64,000 nucleotides of DNA from JAXLVB01 sp046329195 (GTDB taxonomy: Bacteria; Bacteroidota; Bacteroidia; Cytophagales; Spirosomataceae): NCBI GenBank assembly GCA_046329195.1, contig JAXLVB010000001.1, positions 496,001 through 560,000 of the forward strand. Direction: 5' to 3'. The translations under genes were made by a program, and so were the position numbers. Below are positions 31,576 through 41,934 of the stretch, one piece after another; within the stretch, counting starts at the first letter, position 1; each line of letters opens with the position of its first letter. The notes beneath the pieces are model-generated. The model was not told the origin of the DNA. It was given only the letters and a program-made list of their open reading frames with translations, and ran no database searches.

Positions 31576-33462
31576 ATGAAAAATATAATAATTATTTTTT
31601 TTTTATTCTTCTCAAAAGAAGCCTTTGCTCAATTGTTCCAAACAGAATTTAGGTATGGAACTATACCCCTTTCTTATAATGCAGATAGCATAGAAAAAGC
31701 ATTAGTTGCCTTACCAAGTAAGTTACGCTTGCAACAATTAATTATAATAGAAAAAAGTTACTATGGTGTTTATCGTTCAAAATTTGGTAAATATTTGAAG
31801 GAAATAGGTCAGTTAAGTTATCAATTTAATCTCCCCTCAGCCAAAGCCAACTACTATTTCTGGCTTTCTAAAAAAAAATTTGATGAAACCTCTTTTCATG
31901 AGTCTCTTAAATATGCCATAGAGGCCGACAAACTCTATAGATTATGTGATGATACGTTAGGAATGATTGCCTCACAAACAATGATAATAAGAGGCAATTT
32001 AGATTTATATGGACAAATAAATAGCGATAGTGCCGTTGTCTTTCAACAGTTAAATAAGGTGTTGGATTTTGCTAAACAATCGAAACATCCAGAAGCATTA
32101 TTATTGGTATATAGTACAGCGGGAGATATTTATTATGGATTTAAAAAAGTTAATATATTATTCGATTACATATCAAAAGCAGAAGAAATAATTAAAATCT
32201 ATCCTCAATATCATTATTATGCTCGTACTTTTTTAGGGTTAAAAGCCAGAGCTTACATATTAATCCAAAAATACTCTTTAGCAATAAAAAGTTACCAATC
32301 AGTATTGATATTGATGAAAGAGGCTCACTTTGCTATGCATAAACTTGCAACAACTTATCTCAATATAGCAAATGTATATCAAAGAATGAGACATTTCTCA
32401 GAAGCTATTAAAATGGCTAATAAAGCCCTTGTATTATTAAAATCTGATAAAGACTATCAATTAAATTTGATTGCAGATAGTTTCTTAATCCTAAGTGATT
32501 CTTACAATTTATTAGGAAACTATAAAATGGCATTTAGCTATATGGATAGCGCTTTTAAATTTCAGGAAAACCAGTTTAAAAAACTTAGAATTAATGACTT
32601 AAATGAACTTGAAATTAAATATGAGGCTGGAAAAAAAGAAGCACAAAACAGAATTTTACTACAAGAAAAGCAACTCGTTCAACTCCAGAATCAACAATAC
32701 CAACAATGGATTGTTAGCGGAATTGTATTTATTATTTTAATGTTAGCCGTAGCATTTTTTCTTTATCGGTCAAATCAACATCAGTACAAATTGATGCAAT
32801 TCAGAGATTTCATTTTCTCTATCATTGCTCATGACTTACGATCTCCCTTAATTGCTTTCCAAAGCATCTCTCTACAAGTGGCTTATCTTTTACGTAAAGG
32901 ACAATACACTCGTGTCTCCGAAGTTAGTAGTTATATGGAAGATTCCATTACTCACTTGTTATTGCTTATCAATAATTTATTACAATGGTCACTCTCTCAA
33001 AAAACAGGGTTTGTTCAACATCAAGAACTATTTTTATTAAAACCCGTATGGGAAGATACCAAAGAATTATATCGAATTGTAGCCCAAAATAGGAATGTTG
33101 AAATTTTTTTAGAAATTAGCGATCTATTAAGTATAAAAGGAGATAAAAATGCTTTGGCTATAGTTTTTCGTAATTTATTAGATAATGCTTTGAAGCATAC
33201 ACAAAATGGAACTATCAAAATTCAGGCTATAATCGAAAACAATACCACAAATATTATTATTTCCGATACAGGTAGTGGGATTCCAATCTCAATAGCAAGT
33301 GATTTACAAAAGATAATGAAGCAATCAGGTTTTTTTATAATAAAAAACAAAACTGGACTCGGACTTGGTCTCATTAATTACTTAGTGAAAATGCATAGAG
33401 GAAAAGTAACATTTAATTCTACTTCTCAAGGAACTACTTTTATAGTTACATTGCCAAATTAA
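31576..33462 (+). CDS. TPR-containing membrane sensor histidine kinase (orphan)
   Basis: The 628-aa protein has a signal peptide (residues 1-18, ending EAFAQ), helical TPR-like repeats at about 90-345, a coiled coil, a membrane segment at 378-398 and a HisKA site with H419 in FSIIAHDLRSP. The HATPase motifs are FRNLLDNALKH, SDTGSGIP and GLGLGLINYLV. The architecture matches the kinase at 27634-29523, so they are probably paralogues. No response regulator is adjacent; it may signal to the LytTR regulators across the IS110 remnant (inference). It ends 464 bp before cas8b and is unlikely to be part of that operon. Confidence 0.9.
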   Translation: MKNIIIIFFLFFSKEAFAQLFQTEFRYGTIPLSYNADSIEKALVALPSKLRLQQLIIIEKSYYGVYRSKFGKYLKEIGQLSYQFNLPSAKANYYFWLSKKKFDETSFHESLKYAIEADKLYRLCDDTLGMIASQTMIIRGNLDLYGQINSDSAVVFQQLNKVLDFAKQSKHPEALLLVYSTAGDIYYGFKKVNILFDYISKAEEIIKIYPQYHYYARTFLGLKARAYILIQKYSLAIKSYQSVLILMKEAHFAMHKLATTYLNIANVYQRMRHFSEAIKMANKALVLLKSDKDYQLNLIADSFLILSDSYNLLGNYKMAFSYMDSAFKFQENQFKKLRINDLNELEIKYEAGKKEAQNRILLQEKQLVQLQNQQYQQWIVSGIVFIILMLAVAFFLYRSNQHQYKLMQFRDFIFSIIAHDLRSPLIAFQSISLQVAYLLRKGQYTRVSEVSSYMEDSITHLLLLINNLLQWSLSQKTGFVQHQELFLLKPVWEDTKELYRIVAQNRNVEIFLEISDLLSIKGDKNALAIVFRNLLDNALKHTQNGTIKIQAIIENNTTNIIISDTGSGIPISIASDLQKIMKQSGFFIIKNKTGLGLGLINYLVKMHRGKVTFNSTSQGTTFIVTLPN

Positions 33463-33926
33463 GAGTATTAAGATTAAGAAAGACAATTAAATATTAAGGC
33501 GTTTACCCTCACAATTGATAAAAATTCAATTAACTCATTGATTGTATAATAGTTAACTCAACCATTAAATCATTGTAAACCCTTATCAATCAATTACTTA
33601 ATCCCAAAAACCCATCATTGGGACACTTGCGTTTAAAAATGTAGTGACACAACCTCAAGTTAGGGCAATCATTAGCCACCTACACAATCGGGAGTAATTG
33701 TTACCGAACCTATTCTTCTTTTTTCACCTTGCTTTTGCAAGGACTGCATCTTAAAAACCTTCCTCGACGATGAAGGTTGGTGTCAAATATGCTGTCGGCA
33801 AGTAGAATAATACTACAAAAAACTACAATTTGAACCGTTCGATAAGTTTCCTTCCACTTATTGAGTTGGTGACATAACTTGTCAAAATGATTTTGTTTAA
33901 TTTGAGGCATTAAACAGCAAAGAAAT
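33463..33926. other. Intergenic region upstream of the cas operon
   Basis: No gene is supported here. The segment probably contains the cas promoter. The short antisense frame overlapping the start of cas8b has no protein-like features. Confidence 0.45.
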
Positions 33927-35867
33927 ATGCTACAAACACTAATCAAAATCGGACAGCAAAAAAGCCAAGAACTTGGTGAATGGGACGATGTGTTGGATTG
34001 GCCAAAAATTGAAACTGAGAATAAAAAAGGCGAAAAAATCACCAACTATGTTTTACCTATTGTTTTTGATTTAGACGATAGCCAGATCAAATTGGGTGAA
34101 TTGGGCGAATATGATGATGAAAAAACGGTTCAAAGGCTTTTCAATATTAAAATTCAAGGTGGTAACAACAAGGCTATCTATACATGCGCAGAGTTCGGCG
34201 GACTTGAACAAATCAGAAAAACCTTTTTTGGAGCTACTTCTAGTGCAACAGTAAGCCAATTTACCGAAGCCATTGACAAAGGATTTTCTCAACTCAAAGA
34301 CACTGACTTGTACGAAACCCTTGTAGCTATTTTTGGTTTGCGTTCGGTTTTTGAAAGCCAGTTTATGACCGATGGTAAAGTTGATGTCAAGAAAATCCTT
34401 GTTCAGCCAAAGGAAGAAGTTGAAGCGGAATCTCAAAAGATAAAGCTGAACCCCAGTGAAAAAATAGTGTTGGTTGTAGCGCAGGTGGTTTGGTCTGAAA
34501 AGGGTTGGACTTCACCGACTTACTTCAAGAACATAGATGGGTATATAGATTTTTTGAAGGCCAAGTTTCCAAGGGACACAACTGACAGTGGCGTATCTGT
34601 CGAACCAAAATTATGCTATGCAACTGGCGAATACAAAGAAAATGTAGGCGAGTTAGCAATAAAGACACGGTACAACATGAATAAAATGTTTGTATCAACA
34701 ACTGTTAACTATGCAAGTGGATTTGACGGCAGTGCTTTTTCTAAAAGCTATCAAGTTGGTTCTGAAATTCAAAAATACTTGGAACAAGGCTCCAAGTATT
34801 TGCTCGAAAAATATAAAACGAGTATTGCAGGGATTGACCATTGTATTATCCCACAACTATTTAGCAAAGATGACAGCGATATAGAATCTACGCTATCCAC
34901 GATTTCCAAGAAATCTGACCTGCTGTTCCAGTACAAAAAATTAGAAGAAGTTCTTACCGATTTAGATACGGTTCGCTCACAGGATTTTCCCTACTGGATA
35001 ACTTTTCTTGCCTTTGAGTCTGATGGTAACTTCTTCAAAACTATCAACGTCATTAAAGACGTAAGCCGTACGCACTTTGAGAGAATGATTGAAACTTTTG
35101 CCACTACACACATAGAAATGAGGCAGGTTGAGGGAGTGAATTGGCAAAATGTCATGAGCGTAGGAGAGGGCAATACTTTGACATTCAATCTTTATACTGT
35201 TTACAACCTTATTCCAATTCGGAAAGATAAAGTCAAAAAAAATGAAGCGTTGGCTTTGTTCAAGCAACTTTTGGAAAAACGCCCGATTGCCAAAAGCCAA
35301 TTGTTTGGTTATTTCAAGGAACTGGTTTTGTGCCATTGGTACAAGCGTTATGAAAGCTACACAAATATTTATGGCAAAAATCCTTTTGACTTTGCGATTC
35401 GTAATGGTGTTTTTCAATACTTGGCACTTTTTAAAGTTATTCAACAATTAAACCTTTTTAACAACATGGAAGAGTCTGAATTAAAAGAAGTTGAGGGCGC
35501 TCCCGAACAAATAGAGTTATCGGAGAATCAACAAAAAATCGAACGTTTTTTTGCAAAAATGGACTACACACCAAGTCAGAAGGCCATGTTTTATCTTGGT
35601 CGGGCTGTAAGCAGTGTTGCGATAGAGCAGTACAAAAAAGGTTATGAGAGTAAGCCTGTTTTAGCCAAACTCAACTACAATGGAATGCAAAAGAGTGAAA
35701 TCATAAGACTAAAAAACGACCTCTACGATAAAATGAGGCAGTTTAAACTGCATTCTTACATGGAACCAATCTTCAAGAAATTCACCGAGCATTTCAACGA
35801 AAACCAATGGACTATGAAACCTGATGAAGCGTTGTTTTACATCTTATCTGGCTATTCTTTCAATTAA
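33927..35867 (+). CDS. cas8b: Cas8b (Csh1/TM1802-type), type I-B Cascade large subunit
   Basis: The 646-aa protein is the first gene of the cas operon and has the length and position of the large subunit of type I-B Cascade, which recognises the PAM and positions Cas3. Its opening MLQTLIKIGQQKSQELGEWD and overall character fit the Csh1/TM1802 family. Sequence conservation in this family is low, so the call rests partly on context: it directly precedes cas7 and cas5. The spacing to cas7 is 27 bp. Confidence 0.85.
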   Translation: MLQTLIKIGQQKSQELGEWDDVLDWPKIETENKKGEKITNYVLPIVFDLDDSQIKLGELGEYDDEKTVQRLFNIKIQGGNNKAIYTCAEFGGLEQIRKTFFGATSSATVSQFTEAIDKGFSQLKDTDLYETLVAIFGLRSVFESQFMTDGKVDVKKILVQPKEEVEAESQKIKLNPSEKIVLVVAQVVWSEKGWTSPTYFKNIDGYIDFLKAKFPRDTTDSGVSVEPKLCYATGEYKENVGELAIKTRYNMNKMFVSTTVNYASGFDGSAFSKSYQVGSEIQKYLEQGSKYLLEKYKTSIAGIDHCIIPQLFSKDDSDIESTLSTISKKSDLLFQYKKLEEVLTDLDTVRSQDFPYWITFLAFESDGNFFKTINVIKDVSRTHFERMIETFATTHIEMRQVEGVNWQNVMSVGEGNTLTFNLYTVYNLIPIRKDKVKKNEALALFKQLLEKRPIAKSQLFGYFKELVLCHWYKRYESYTNIYGKNPFDFAIRNGVFQYLALFKVIQQLNLFNNMEESELKEVEGAPEQIELSENQQKIERFFAKMDYTPSQKAMFYLGRAVSSVAIEQYKKGYESKPVLAKLNYNGMQKSEIIRLKNDLYDKMRQFKLHSYMEPIFKKFTEHFNENQWTMKPDEALFYILSGYSFN

Positions 35868-35894
35868 CATTCAATCTCAAATTCAACTAATACA

Positions 35895-36908
35895 ATGGAA
35901 AAGAACAATATCATCGCCAACAACTCAGATTTTTTATTTCTATACGATGCGGCACAATGCAATCCTAATGGCGACCCCGACCAAGAAAACAAGCCCCGCA
36001 TGGATTATGATACTCAAACCAATTTGGTAACAGATACTCGTTTGAAGAGATACATTAGAGATTATTTGTCATTGTCTGGCCAATACGTTTTCGTAAATAT
36101 GGAAGACGACAAAAAAGTGGGTATGGATACAAAAATGAAAGCGGTGCTAACGCAGCTTTTTAACGATTCTAATAGTTTGGATTCATTTTTTGTGGAAGAC
36201 CCAACGATGAAAACAAAGTTTGAAGAGATAAAAAGTAAACGAAAAGACGGAGAAGACTTGGTTAAGTTTTTCGTAAACAAAAAACCCGAGAGTATCGAAC
36301 TCAACAAATACCTTTTGGCGCAATTAGTCAAAGAAAAATTTACCGATATTCGGATGTTTGGCTGTGCATTTGCAGTGGATGGGTTTACGAAACCTTACAC
36401 GGGACCAATCCAAATAAATTGGGGCTTTTCGCTACACAAAGTGCAGTTGATGGATTCAAGTTCTATTGTTACCATTATGAACGATGATAGTAGCACTTTT
36501 GGCAAGGACTATCGGGTACATTATAGTTTGCTGGCCTTCAACGGCACTATTAACAAGTTTGCAGCCCAAAGTACGGGACTTACTTGTGCCGATGTTGAAA
36601 CTTTTCGTGATGCTATTTGGAATAGTGTACCGTCGCTACCTACCCGCTCAAAACTAAATCAATATCCAAAATTGTACGTTGAAGTAGTTTATAATGATGG
36701 TTTTTACAATGGATGTCTGGGCGATTTACGGAACTATCTTAAAGTTACTCCCAATAATAGCTTGGAAGAAACTCAAATCAGAAAGTTTGACGAATTGACA
36801 CTTGACCTTTCAGCATTAAAATCGGTATTGGCAGAGAATACTGGTCAGGGAAAAGCCATTAAAGAAGTAGTAGTGAAATCAGCATCAGGTATCACGTTCA
36901 GCGTTTAA
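35895..36908 (+). CDS. cas7: Cas7 (Csh2-type), Cascade backbone subunit
   Basis: The 337-aa protein carries the Cas7/Csh2 signature near the N-terminus: FLFLYDAAQCNPNGDPD, then RMDYDTQTNLVTDTRLKRYI. Cas7 forms the helical backbone along the crRNA. Other family features are GCAFAVDGFTKPYTGPIQINW and the glycine-rich NDGFYNGCLGDL. It lies between cas8b and cas5 with short gaps (27 and 4 bp). Confidence 0.93.
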   Translation: MEKNNIIANNSDFLFLYDAAQCNPNGDPDQENKPRMDYDTQTNLVTDTRLKRYIRDYLSLSGQYVFVNMEDDKKVGMDTKMKAVLTQLFNDSNSLDSFFVEDPTMKTKFEEIKSKRKDGEDLVKFFVNKKPESIELNKYLLAQLVKEKFTDIRMFGCAFAVDGFTKPYTGPIQINWGFSLHKVQLMDSSSIVTIMNDDSSTFGKDYRVHYSLLAFNGTINKFAAQSTGLTCADVETFRDAIWNSVPSLPTRSKLNQYPKLYVEVVYNDGFYNGCLGDLRNYLKVTPNNSLEETQIRKFDELTLDLSALKSVLAENTGQGKAIKEVVVKSASGITFSV

Positions 36909-36912
36909 GCTC

Positions 36913-37689
36913 ATGGAAATACTACAATTAGACGTGGGTGGTAAACTCGCCCATTTCAGGAAATACTATGCCAATAATACGGCGATGAGTTTTAGTATTC
37001 CACCCCGAACGACTGTAATGGGAATGCTTGCGGCTATTTTAGGACGAGAACGAGATAGCTACTACGAAGAATTGGCTTCTGAACGCATTCGGATAAGTGT
37101 ACGGGTGATGAGTCCTATAAAAAAGACGTTTCACCGACTTAACTTTTTGAGCATCAAAAGTAAAAGCGATTTTGATGGGTCAGGTGGGCGTATCCAAACA
37201 CCTTTTGAGGTGGTAAGTGGCTACGATATTGGCAAAGATATGGTCATTTATCGCCTTTATATCTCATATTCAGAAAATGGAAAAGATACCTTTGATGAAC
37301 TCAAAGAGAAAGTTCTGCAAAAAAAACAGCATTTCGCATTGACACTTGGTACAGCCAATTTTACGGCATCACTATTGGGGGTAAGTCTTTTTGAAGCCAA
37401 TCAAATCCAAGAAACAGCAGCCGAAGAACTGGTAACAATTCATTCAGCAGCTCCTTCCGATGCGGTTGAACGTTTGGATTTTGACAGAGAAAGTGCCGAA
37501 GATTCACTACAAATGGTTGAAGAAGAATTGCTACCTGCCGATTTTGTGAAGAACCATGACCGAGAGTTGAAGAAAATGAACCGTGTGCTTTTTTCGACTT
37601 CCATCACAGGTATGAATGTCGAATTGAATCGGATGTATTACCGACTTATCAACGTAGATGAAATACAAAATATCCTGTTTTTGGAATGA
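36913..37689 (+). CDS. cas5: Cas5 (Cas5h-type), Cascade subunit at the crRNA 5' handle
   Basis: The 258-aa protein begins with a RAMP-type strand and the family segment AHFRKYYANNTAMSFSIPPR, followed by TTVMGMLAAILGRERDSYYE, both typical of type I-B Cas5. Cas5 caps the Cascade backbone at the crRNA 5' handle. It starts 4 bp after cas7, and its stop overlaps the cas3 start by 4 bp (ATGA), so the genes are translationally coupled. Confidence 0.93.
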   Translation: MEILQLDVGGKLAHFRKYYANNTAMSFSIPPRTTVMGMLAAILGRERDSYYEELASERIRISVRVMSPIKKTFHRLNFLSIKSKSDFDGSGGRIQTPFEVVSGYDIGKDMVIYRLYISYSENGKDTFDELKEKVLQKKQHFALTLGTANFTASLLGVSLFEANQIQETAAEELVTIHSAAPSDAVERLDFDRESAEDSLQMVEEELLPADFVKNHDRELKKMNRVLFSTSITGMNVELNRMYYRLINVDEIQNILFLE

Positions 37690-40154
37690 AAACTTTTTAT
37701 TCTCACAGTGAGAAAGACGAAAATGGGCAGACTTTTGGTTCAAAAAAATTAACTGTGCACACGGAAGGAGTACGCATAAAAGCGCTCCAATCATATTGTC
37801 AAAGTTTGGGCTTTTCGGAACATTTAGAAACGAAAAAATTGCTGAATGATATTTGTATTTATCACGACTTAGGTAAGTATTCTGCTTTCTTTCAGGACTA
37901 TCTACTTGGTAAAGAAGGTATTGACCCCAAACTAAAACAACACGCTAAGTTTGGCGGCTTTGCTATATTTCAAAAATACTTCAAACTCAAAAATGAATTT
38001 TCGGCTATTGTAGCGGCTTATCTGATTATTCACCATCATAAAAATTTGACGGATATTACAGAATTGAAGCGTTTTATTGGGGTTGAGGAATTGATTACAG
38101 AGAAAGGGTATTTTTTACAACAAGCAGCAACAATAACAAATCATTTACCTCAAATTGCTGATGAAATTGACGAAAGCCAATTAGCCGATTATATTCAATA
38201 TCCAGACAAAAGAAACTTTAATCTTGCACTTATCGGGTTGAGTAAGAAGTCAACTATTGAAAACTATTTTCTCATAAACTATTTGTTTTCACTGCTCATT
38301 GAGGCGGATAAATTAGATGCCTCAAAAACGATAATGTACGACAGAGTGCCATTACCTGCCTTATTGGTTGAGAATCGAATTGGGGAGGTTAATTTTCAGG
38401 GTTATAGTTCTGATGAATTGAAATCATTGACCCAAAATCAATTACGAGCTTATGTTCGTGGTGTCGTTATCAAGCATCTTGAAAATGATGACATTCTGAA
38501 TCAACGACTTTTTACCCTAACCGCCCCCACGGGTATTGGCAAGACACTCACAGCCTTAGATTTTGCCTTACGGCTAAAAGAAAAAATACGGCTAAAAAAG
38601 GGATATGAGGCACAGATTATTTATGCGTTGCCATTTATCAATATCATTGAACAGGCCATAAAAGAATACGACAAAGTTTTTAAAGGAAATGGCCGTGTTT
38701 TGGCACACTATCAGTTTGCGGATGTATTTGAGCAACTCACTAAATCTAATGTATTAAGCCCAGACGAAAATGAGCAGTACAATCAACAAACGATGTTATT
38801 GGATACTTGGCAAAGCGACGTAGTGATTACTACGTTCGTACAGTTTCTGCAAACCTTAATTGGCAACCGAAATAAACTGCTCAAAAAATTCAATCATTTG
38901 GCAGGGGCAATCGTCATTCTTGATGAAGTTCAAACCATTCGTTTAGACCATTTACCTTTGGTTGGTGCGGCACTGTATTATCTGTCTAAATTTTTGAATA
39001 CCCGTGTTTTATTGATGACGGCCACAAAACCAAAAACCTTTGATTTGGCAAATCGGGAAATTATTGCAGAACAAAAAGGTGACGAAAAAGCACAACCCTT
39101 AGAACTATTAGCTGATTTTGAAAGTATTTTTGCAGCATTCAAAAGAACCAAGATTGTTCCCTTGATTTCAGAAATTGTGGCCGACGAACAGCAATTTATT
39201 CAAAATCATTTCAAAGTCCGTTGGACACCTCGCCAATCTTGCCTCATCGTCTGCAACTTAGTAAAGCGTTCAGTAGATGTTTTTGAAGCAGTAAAAAAAC
39301 ATATTGAGGAAACTGCTAACAAAAATCCCGTTTACTATCTCTCAACAAACATTATTTCGGCAACACGCTTGCAAGTTATTCAGGATGTTAAGAGTGATTT
39401 ATTAGCTGGCCTTAAACCTATTCTTATATCCACTCAGGCTATTGAAGCTGGCGTTGACCTGGATTTTGACATGGGTTTTAGAGACATTGGCCCAATTGAT
39501 TCTATCATCCAAGTGGCAGGTCGTATTAATCGAGAAAACTCACCCGAAAGATGGAATTCTCCGCTTTATATCGTTGATTTCGATGATTGCACCAAAATTT
39601 ATGAACGGCTAACTACCACACAAGCTCGCAAAGCATTAGAATTTAGTATCAAGAAATTTGGGGATGAAATTCGAGAAGAGCATTATTTAGAACTCATTGA
39701 GACGTATTACGAATCATTGTCTGCTGAAGATGCAAAGTCTTTTTCAGAGACTCGTAAGTTTTTTGATAGTATGAAACGACTCAATTATGATAATGAAGAC
39801 AAAAGCACTTTTCCAGTATCTAAGTTTCAAGTGATTGAACAAAGGGGAGGTATAGCCTCTGTTTACATTGAAATTGATGAAAATGCAAAAAAGACAAAAG
39901 ATGCTTTTTTAGCTATGATTCACAAAAAGTTGAGCAAAGAAATATTCGACAAAGACTTCAAGCTTTCCTTCAATCAGCACATTATTAGTGTACCTGAATA
40001 CTTACCTAAAGTGAAAGAGTTAAAACTGGATAAAGCTAATTTGCTTTGTGATGGGCTTTATATAGTACACCAAAATGAGATTGCGGACTATTATGACCTA
40101 ATTACAGGTTTTAACAGAACTAAAGACACTTACATCTCACCAGTAATGTTATGA
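37686..40154 (+). CDS. cas3: Cas3 helicase-nuclease (HD plus DExD/H)
   Basis: The 822-aa protein combines an N-terminal HD nuclease (H60-D61 in YHDLGK; a His cluster HHHK at 116-119) with a superfamily 2 helicase. Motifs are Walker A APTGIGKT (280-287), motif II DEVQ (413-416), motif III TATKP (445-449), and motif VI QVAGRINR (609-616). Cas3 is recruited by Cascade to unwind and degrade the target. All catalytic motifs are present, so it should be active. It overlaps cas5 upstream and cas6 downstream by 4 bp each. Confidence 0.96.
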   Translation: MKTFYSHSEKDENGQTFGSKKLTVHTEGVRIKALQSYCQSLGFSEHLETKKLLNDICIYHDLGKYSAFFQDYLLGKEGIDPKLKQHAKFGGFAIFQKYFKLKNEFSAIVAAYLIIHHHKNLTDITELKRFIGVEELITEKGYFLQQAATITNHLPQIADEIDESQLADYIQYPDKRNFNLALIGLSKKSTIENYFLINYLFSLLIEADKLDASKTIMYDRVPLPALLVENRIGEVNFQGYSSDELKSLTQNQLRAYVRGVVIKHLENDDILNQRLFTLTAPTGIGKTLTALDFALRLKEKIRLKKGYEAQIIYALPFINIIEQAIKEYDKVFKGNGRVLAHYQFADVFEQLTKSNVLSPDENEQYNQQTMLLDTWQSDVVITTFVQFLQTLIGNRNKLLKKFNHLAGAIVILDEVQTIRLDHLPLVGAALYYLSKFLNTRVLLMTATKPKTFDLANREIIAEQKGDEKAQPLELLADFESIFAAFKRTKIVPLISEIVADEQQFIQNHFKVRWTPRQSCLIVCNLVKRSVDVFEAVKKHIEETANKNPVYYLSTNIISATRLQVIQDVKSDLLAGLKPILISTQAIEAGVDLDFDMGFRDIGPIDSIIQVAGRINRENSPERWNSPLYIVDFDDCTKIYERLTTTQARKALEFSIKKFGDEIREEHYLELIETYYESLSAEDAKSFSETRKFFDSMKRLNYDNEDKSTFPVSKFQVIEQRGGIASVYIEIDENAKKTKDAFLAMIHKKLSKEIFDKDFKLSFNQHIISVPEYLPKVKELKLDKANLLCDGLYIVHQNEIADYYDLITGFNRTKDTYISPVML

Positions 40155-40840
40155 CCCCTACTTCCCTCCCCCGTATTGAAGTACCCCTCACCACCATCAC
40201 CTTCCCCGAAATTGCTTTGCGGGTGCGAGATGCTCATAAGCTGCGAGGATATTTTGGCAATTTGTTCAAGGAACATTCTCCCCTGCTACACAATCATTTT
40301 GAGGATGGTCGCTCTAAGTATGAGTACCCGCTGGTTCAGTACAAAGTCCTCCGCACTGTGCCTACTTTGGTGGGGCTTGGCGAAGGGGCTTCGTTGTTGG
40401 TGGAATTATTCCTAAAAATCAACAATTTAGATATTGACGGACGTACATTTCCTATTCTGAGCAAACACATTAGCCACCAAAAAGCTATTGTTGGGCTTTC
40501 TGACGAACTATATTCCTACCGTTTTGAAACGCTTTGGCTGGGCCTTAATCAGAAAAATTTTGCTTTGTTTAGAGAATCTTCATCTGATGAACAACTTGCT
40601 ATTTTGAAACGTACGGCTATCGCTAATATTCTTACTTTTTTTGAACGAAGCGGGTTGAACCTTAGCCAAGAGCAACGTATTTTAATGAAACTTCAAGCTA
40701 CTGAGCCAACTGTAACCAAATTCAAGAATATTGCTTTTTTAGGGTTTGGCGGCATATTTACTACCAATGCCCTTTTACCCAATGGCATTGGACTGGGCAA
40801 ATCGGTGGCAAGAGGTTTTGGCACTATTGTACAGCTTTAA
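40151..40840 (+). CDS. cas6: Cas6 crRNA-processing endoribonuclease (Bacteroidota Cas6b-like)
   Basis: The 229-aa protein ends with the glycine-rich loop expected for Cas6 RAMP proteins (FLGFGGIFTTNALLPNGIGL, then GKSVARGFGTIVQL). Cas6 cuts the repeat RNA, leaving an 8-nt 5' handle; with this array that would be ATTGAAAC. The N-terminal HKLRGYFGNLF segment resembles the N-terminal domain of Bacteroidota Cas6b-like proteins. The catalytic residue cannot be named with confidence. Its place between cas3 and cas1 differs from the more usual type I-B position at the operon start. Confidence 0.85.
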   Translation: MTPTSLPRIEVPLTTITFPEIALRVRDAHKLRGYFGNLFKEHSPLLHNHFEDGRSKYEYPLVQYKVLRTVPTLVGLGEGASLLVELFLKINNLDIDGRTFPILSKHISHQKAIVGLSDELYSYRFETLWLGLNQKNFALFRESSSDEQLAILKRTAIANILTFFERSGLNLSQEQRILMKLQATEPTVTKFKNIAFLGFGGIFTTNALLPNGIGLGKSVARGFGTIVQL

Positions 40841-40851
40841 ATTGACTACTG

Positions 40852-41841
40852 ATGCAACTTCATATTAACTCATACGGCACGTACGTTCATATTAAGGACG
40901 ATATGTTTGAAATCCGAAAGAAAAACGAGAAGGGAGAGGTTGAGAAAAAACAGTACTCTGCTCAGAAAGTTACGCAAATCGTGATGACCACTGGCTCAGC
41001 ACTCAGTACGGATGCCATCAAATTGGCTATGGAGCATAACGTGGACATTGTGTTTGTGGAACAGTCTGGCGACCCCATCGGGCGAGTTTGGCATAGTAAG
41101 TTAGGAAGTACTACCAAAATCAGAAAAGCCCAACTCGAAGCAAGCCTTGGCTCCGTGGGTGTGCGATGGACCAAAGAGTGGCTTATGGCTAAACTTGACA
41201 ATCAGCTCAACTTTATTAAAGACCTCAAAAAGCACCGTCCACAACATGCTGACTTTCTGAATGATAAAATCGCTCGTATCGAAGCCCTTTCGGTATCTAT
41301 TTCAACACTACAAGCTACTAAAGTGAGCGACATTGCTGATACCTTACGAGGCTTGGAGGGCACCGCTGGAAGGCTCTATTTTGAAACACTCAGCTATGTG
41401 CTGCCCAAAGAATATCAGTTTGCTGGCAGGAGTATGCGACCTGCCCAAGATTTGTTTAATGCTTTTTTGAACTATGCTTACGGGATTTTGTATGCACGAA
41501 TCGAAAAAACTTTGATTATTGCTGGTATTGACCCCTACGTTGGTTTCTTACACCGAGACGACTATAACCAACTGAGCATGGTGTTTGACTACATCGAGCC
41601 TTACCGCACTTTTGCCGATGAAGTGGTTTTCCGTTTGTTTTCGGCCAAGCGGGTCAACAAATCCCATGTAGATGCCCTAGCCAATGGGGTTTCACTCAAT
41701 AAAGAAGGCAAAGCTATGCTGGTGGAGGCTTTCAATAAATTTATGGAAGACGACCCTATCCGTCACCGAAATAGAAATGTAATTCGTTCTCATGTGATTC
41801 AACTGGAAGCGCATCATTTTGCTAATCAGTTGATTTCTTAA
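40852..41841 (+). CDS. cas1: Cas1 spacer-integration nuclease
   Basis: The 329-aa protein has the Cas1 catalytic residues in context: E169 in GLEGTAGRLYFE, H234 in GFLHRDDYNQ, and an acidic residue in VFDYIEPYR (D246 or E249). Cas1 with Cas2 inserts new spacers at the leader end of the array. It starts 12 bp after cas6 and is followed by cas2 after 93 bp. The intact active site agrees with the very long array. Confidence 0.97.
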   Translation: MQLHINSYGTYVHIKDDMFEIRKKNEKGEVEKKQYSAQKVTQIVMTTGSALSTDAIKLAMEHNVDIVFVEQSGDPIGRVWHSKLGSTTKIRKAQLEASLGSVGVRWTKEWLMAKLDNQLNFIKDLKKHRPQHADFLNDKIARIEALSVSISTLQATKVSDIADTLRGLEGTAGRLYFETLSYVLPKEYQFAGRSMRPAQDLFNAFLNYAYGILYARIEKTLIIAGIDPYVGFLHRDDYNQLSMVFDYIEPYRTFADEVVFRLFSAKRVNKSHVDALANGVSLNKEGKAMLVEAFNKFMEDDPIRHRNRNVIRSHVIQLEAHHFANQLIS

Positions 41842-41934
41842 CGCTAAAAGTTGAGAGGTCTATGGATGGTAGCAGCAAATAGTCAATGTATTGAAAGGGT
41901 TTAATTACTTGGCAACATTTTAACAAATACCATT

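Noticed and set aside
33710..34045. 111-codon minus-strand frame overlapping the start of cas8b
   Set aside because: Antisense to the conserved cas8b start, with no recognisable domain.
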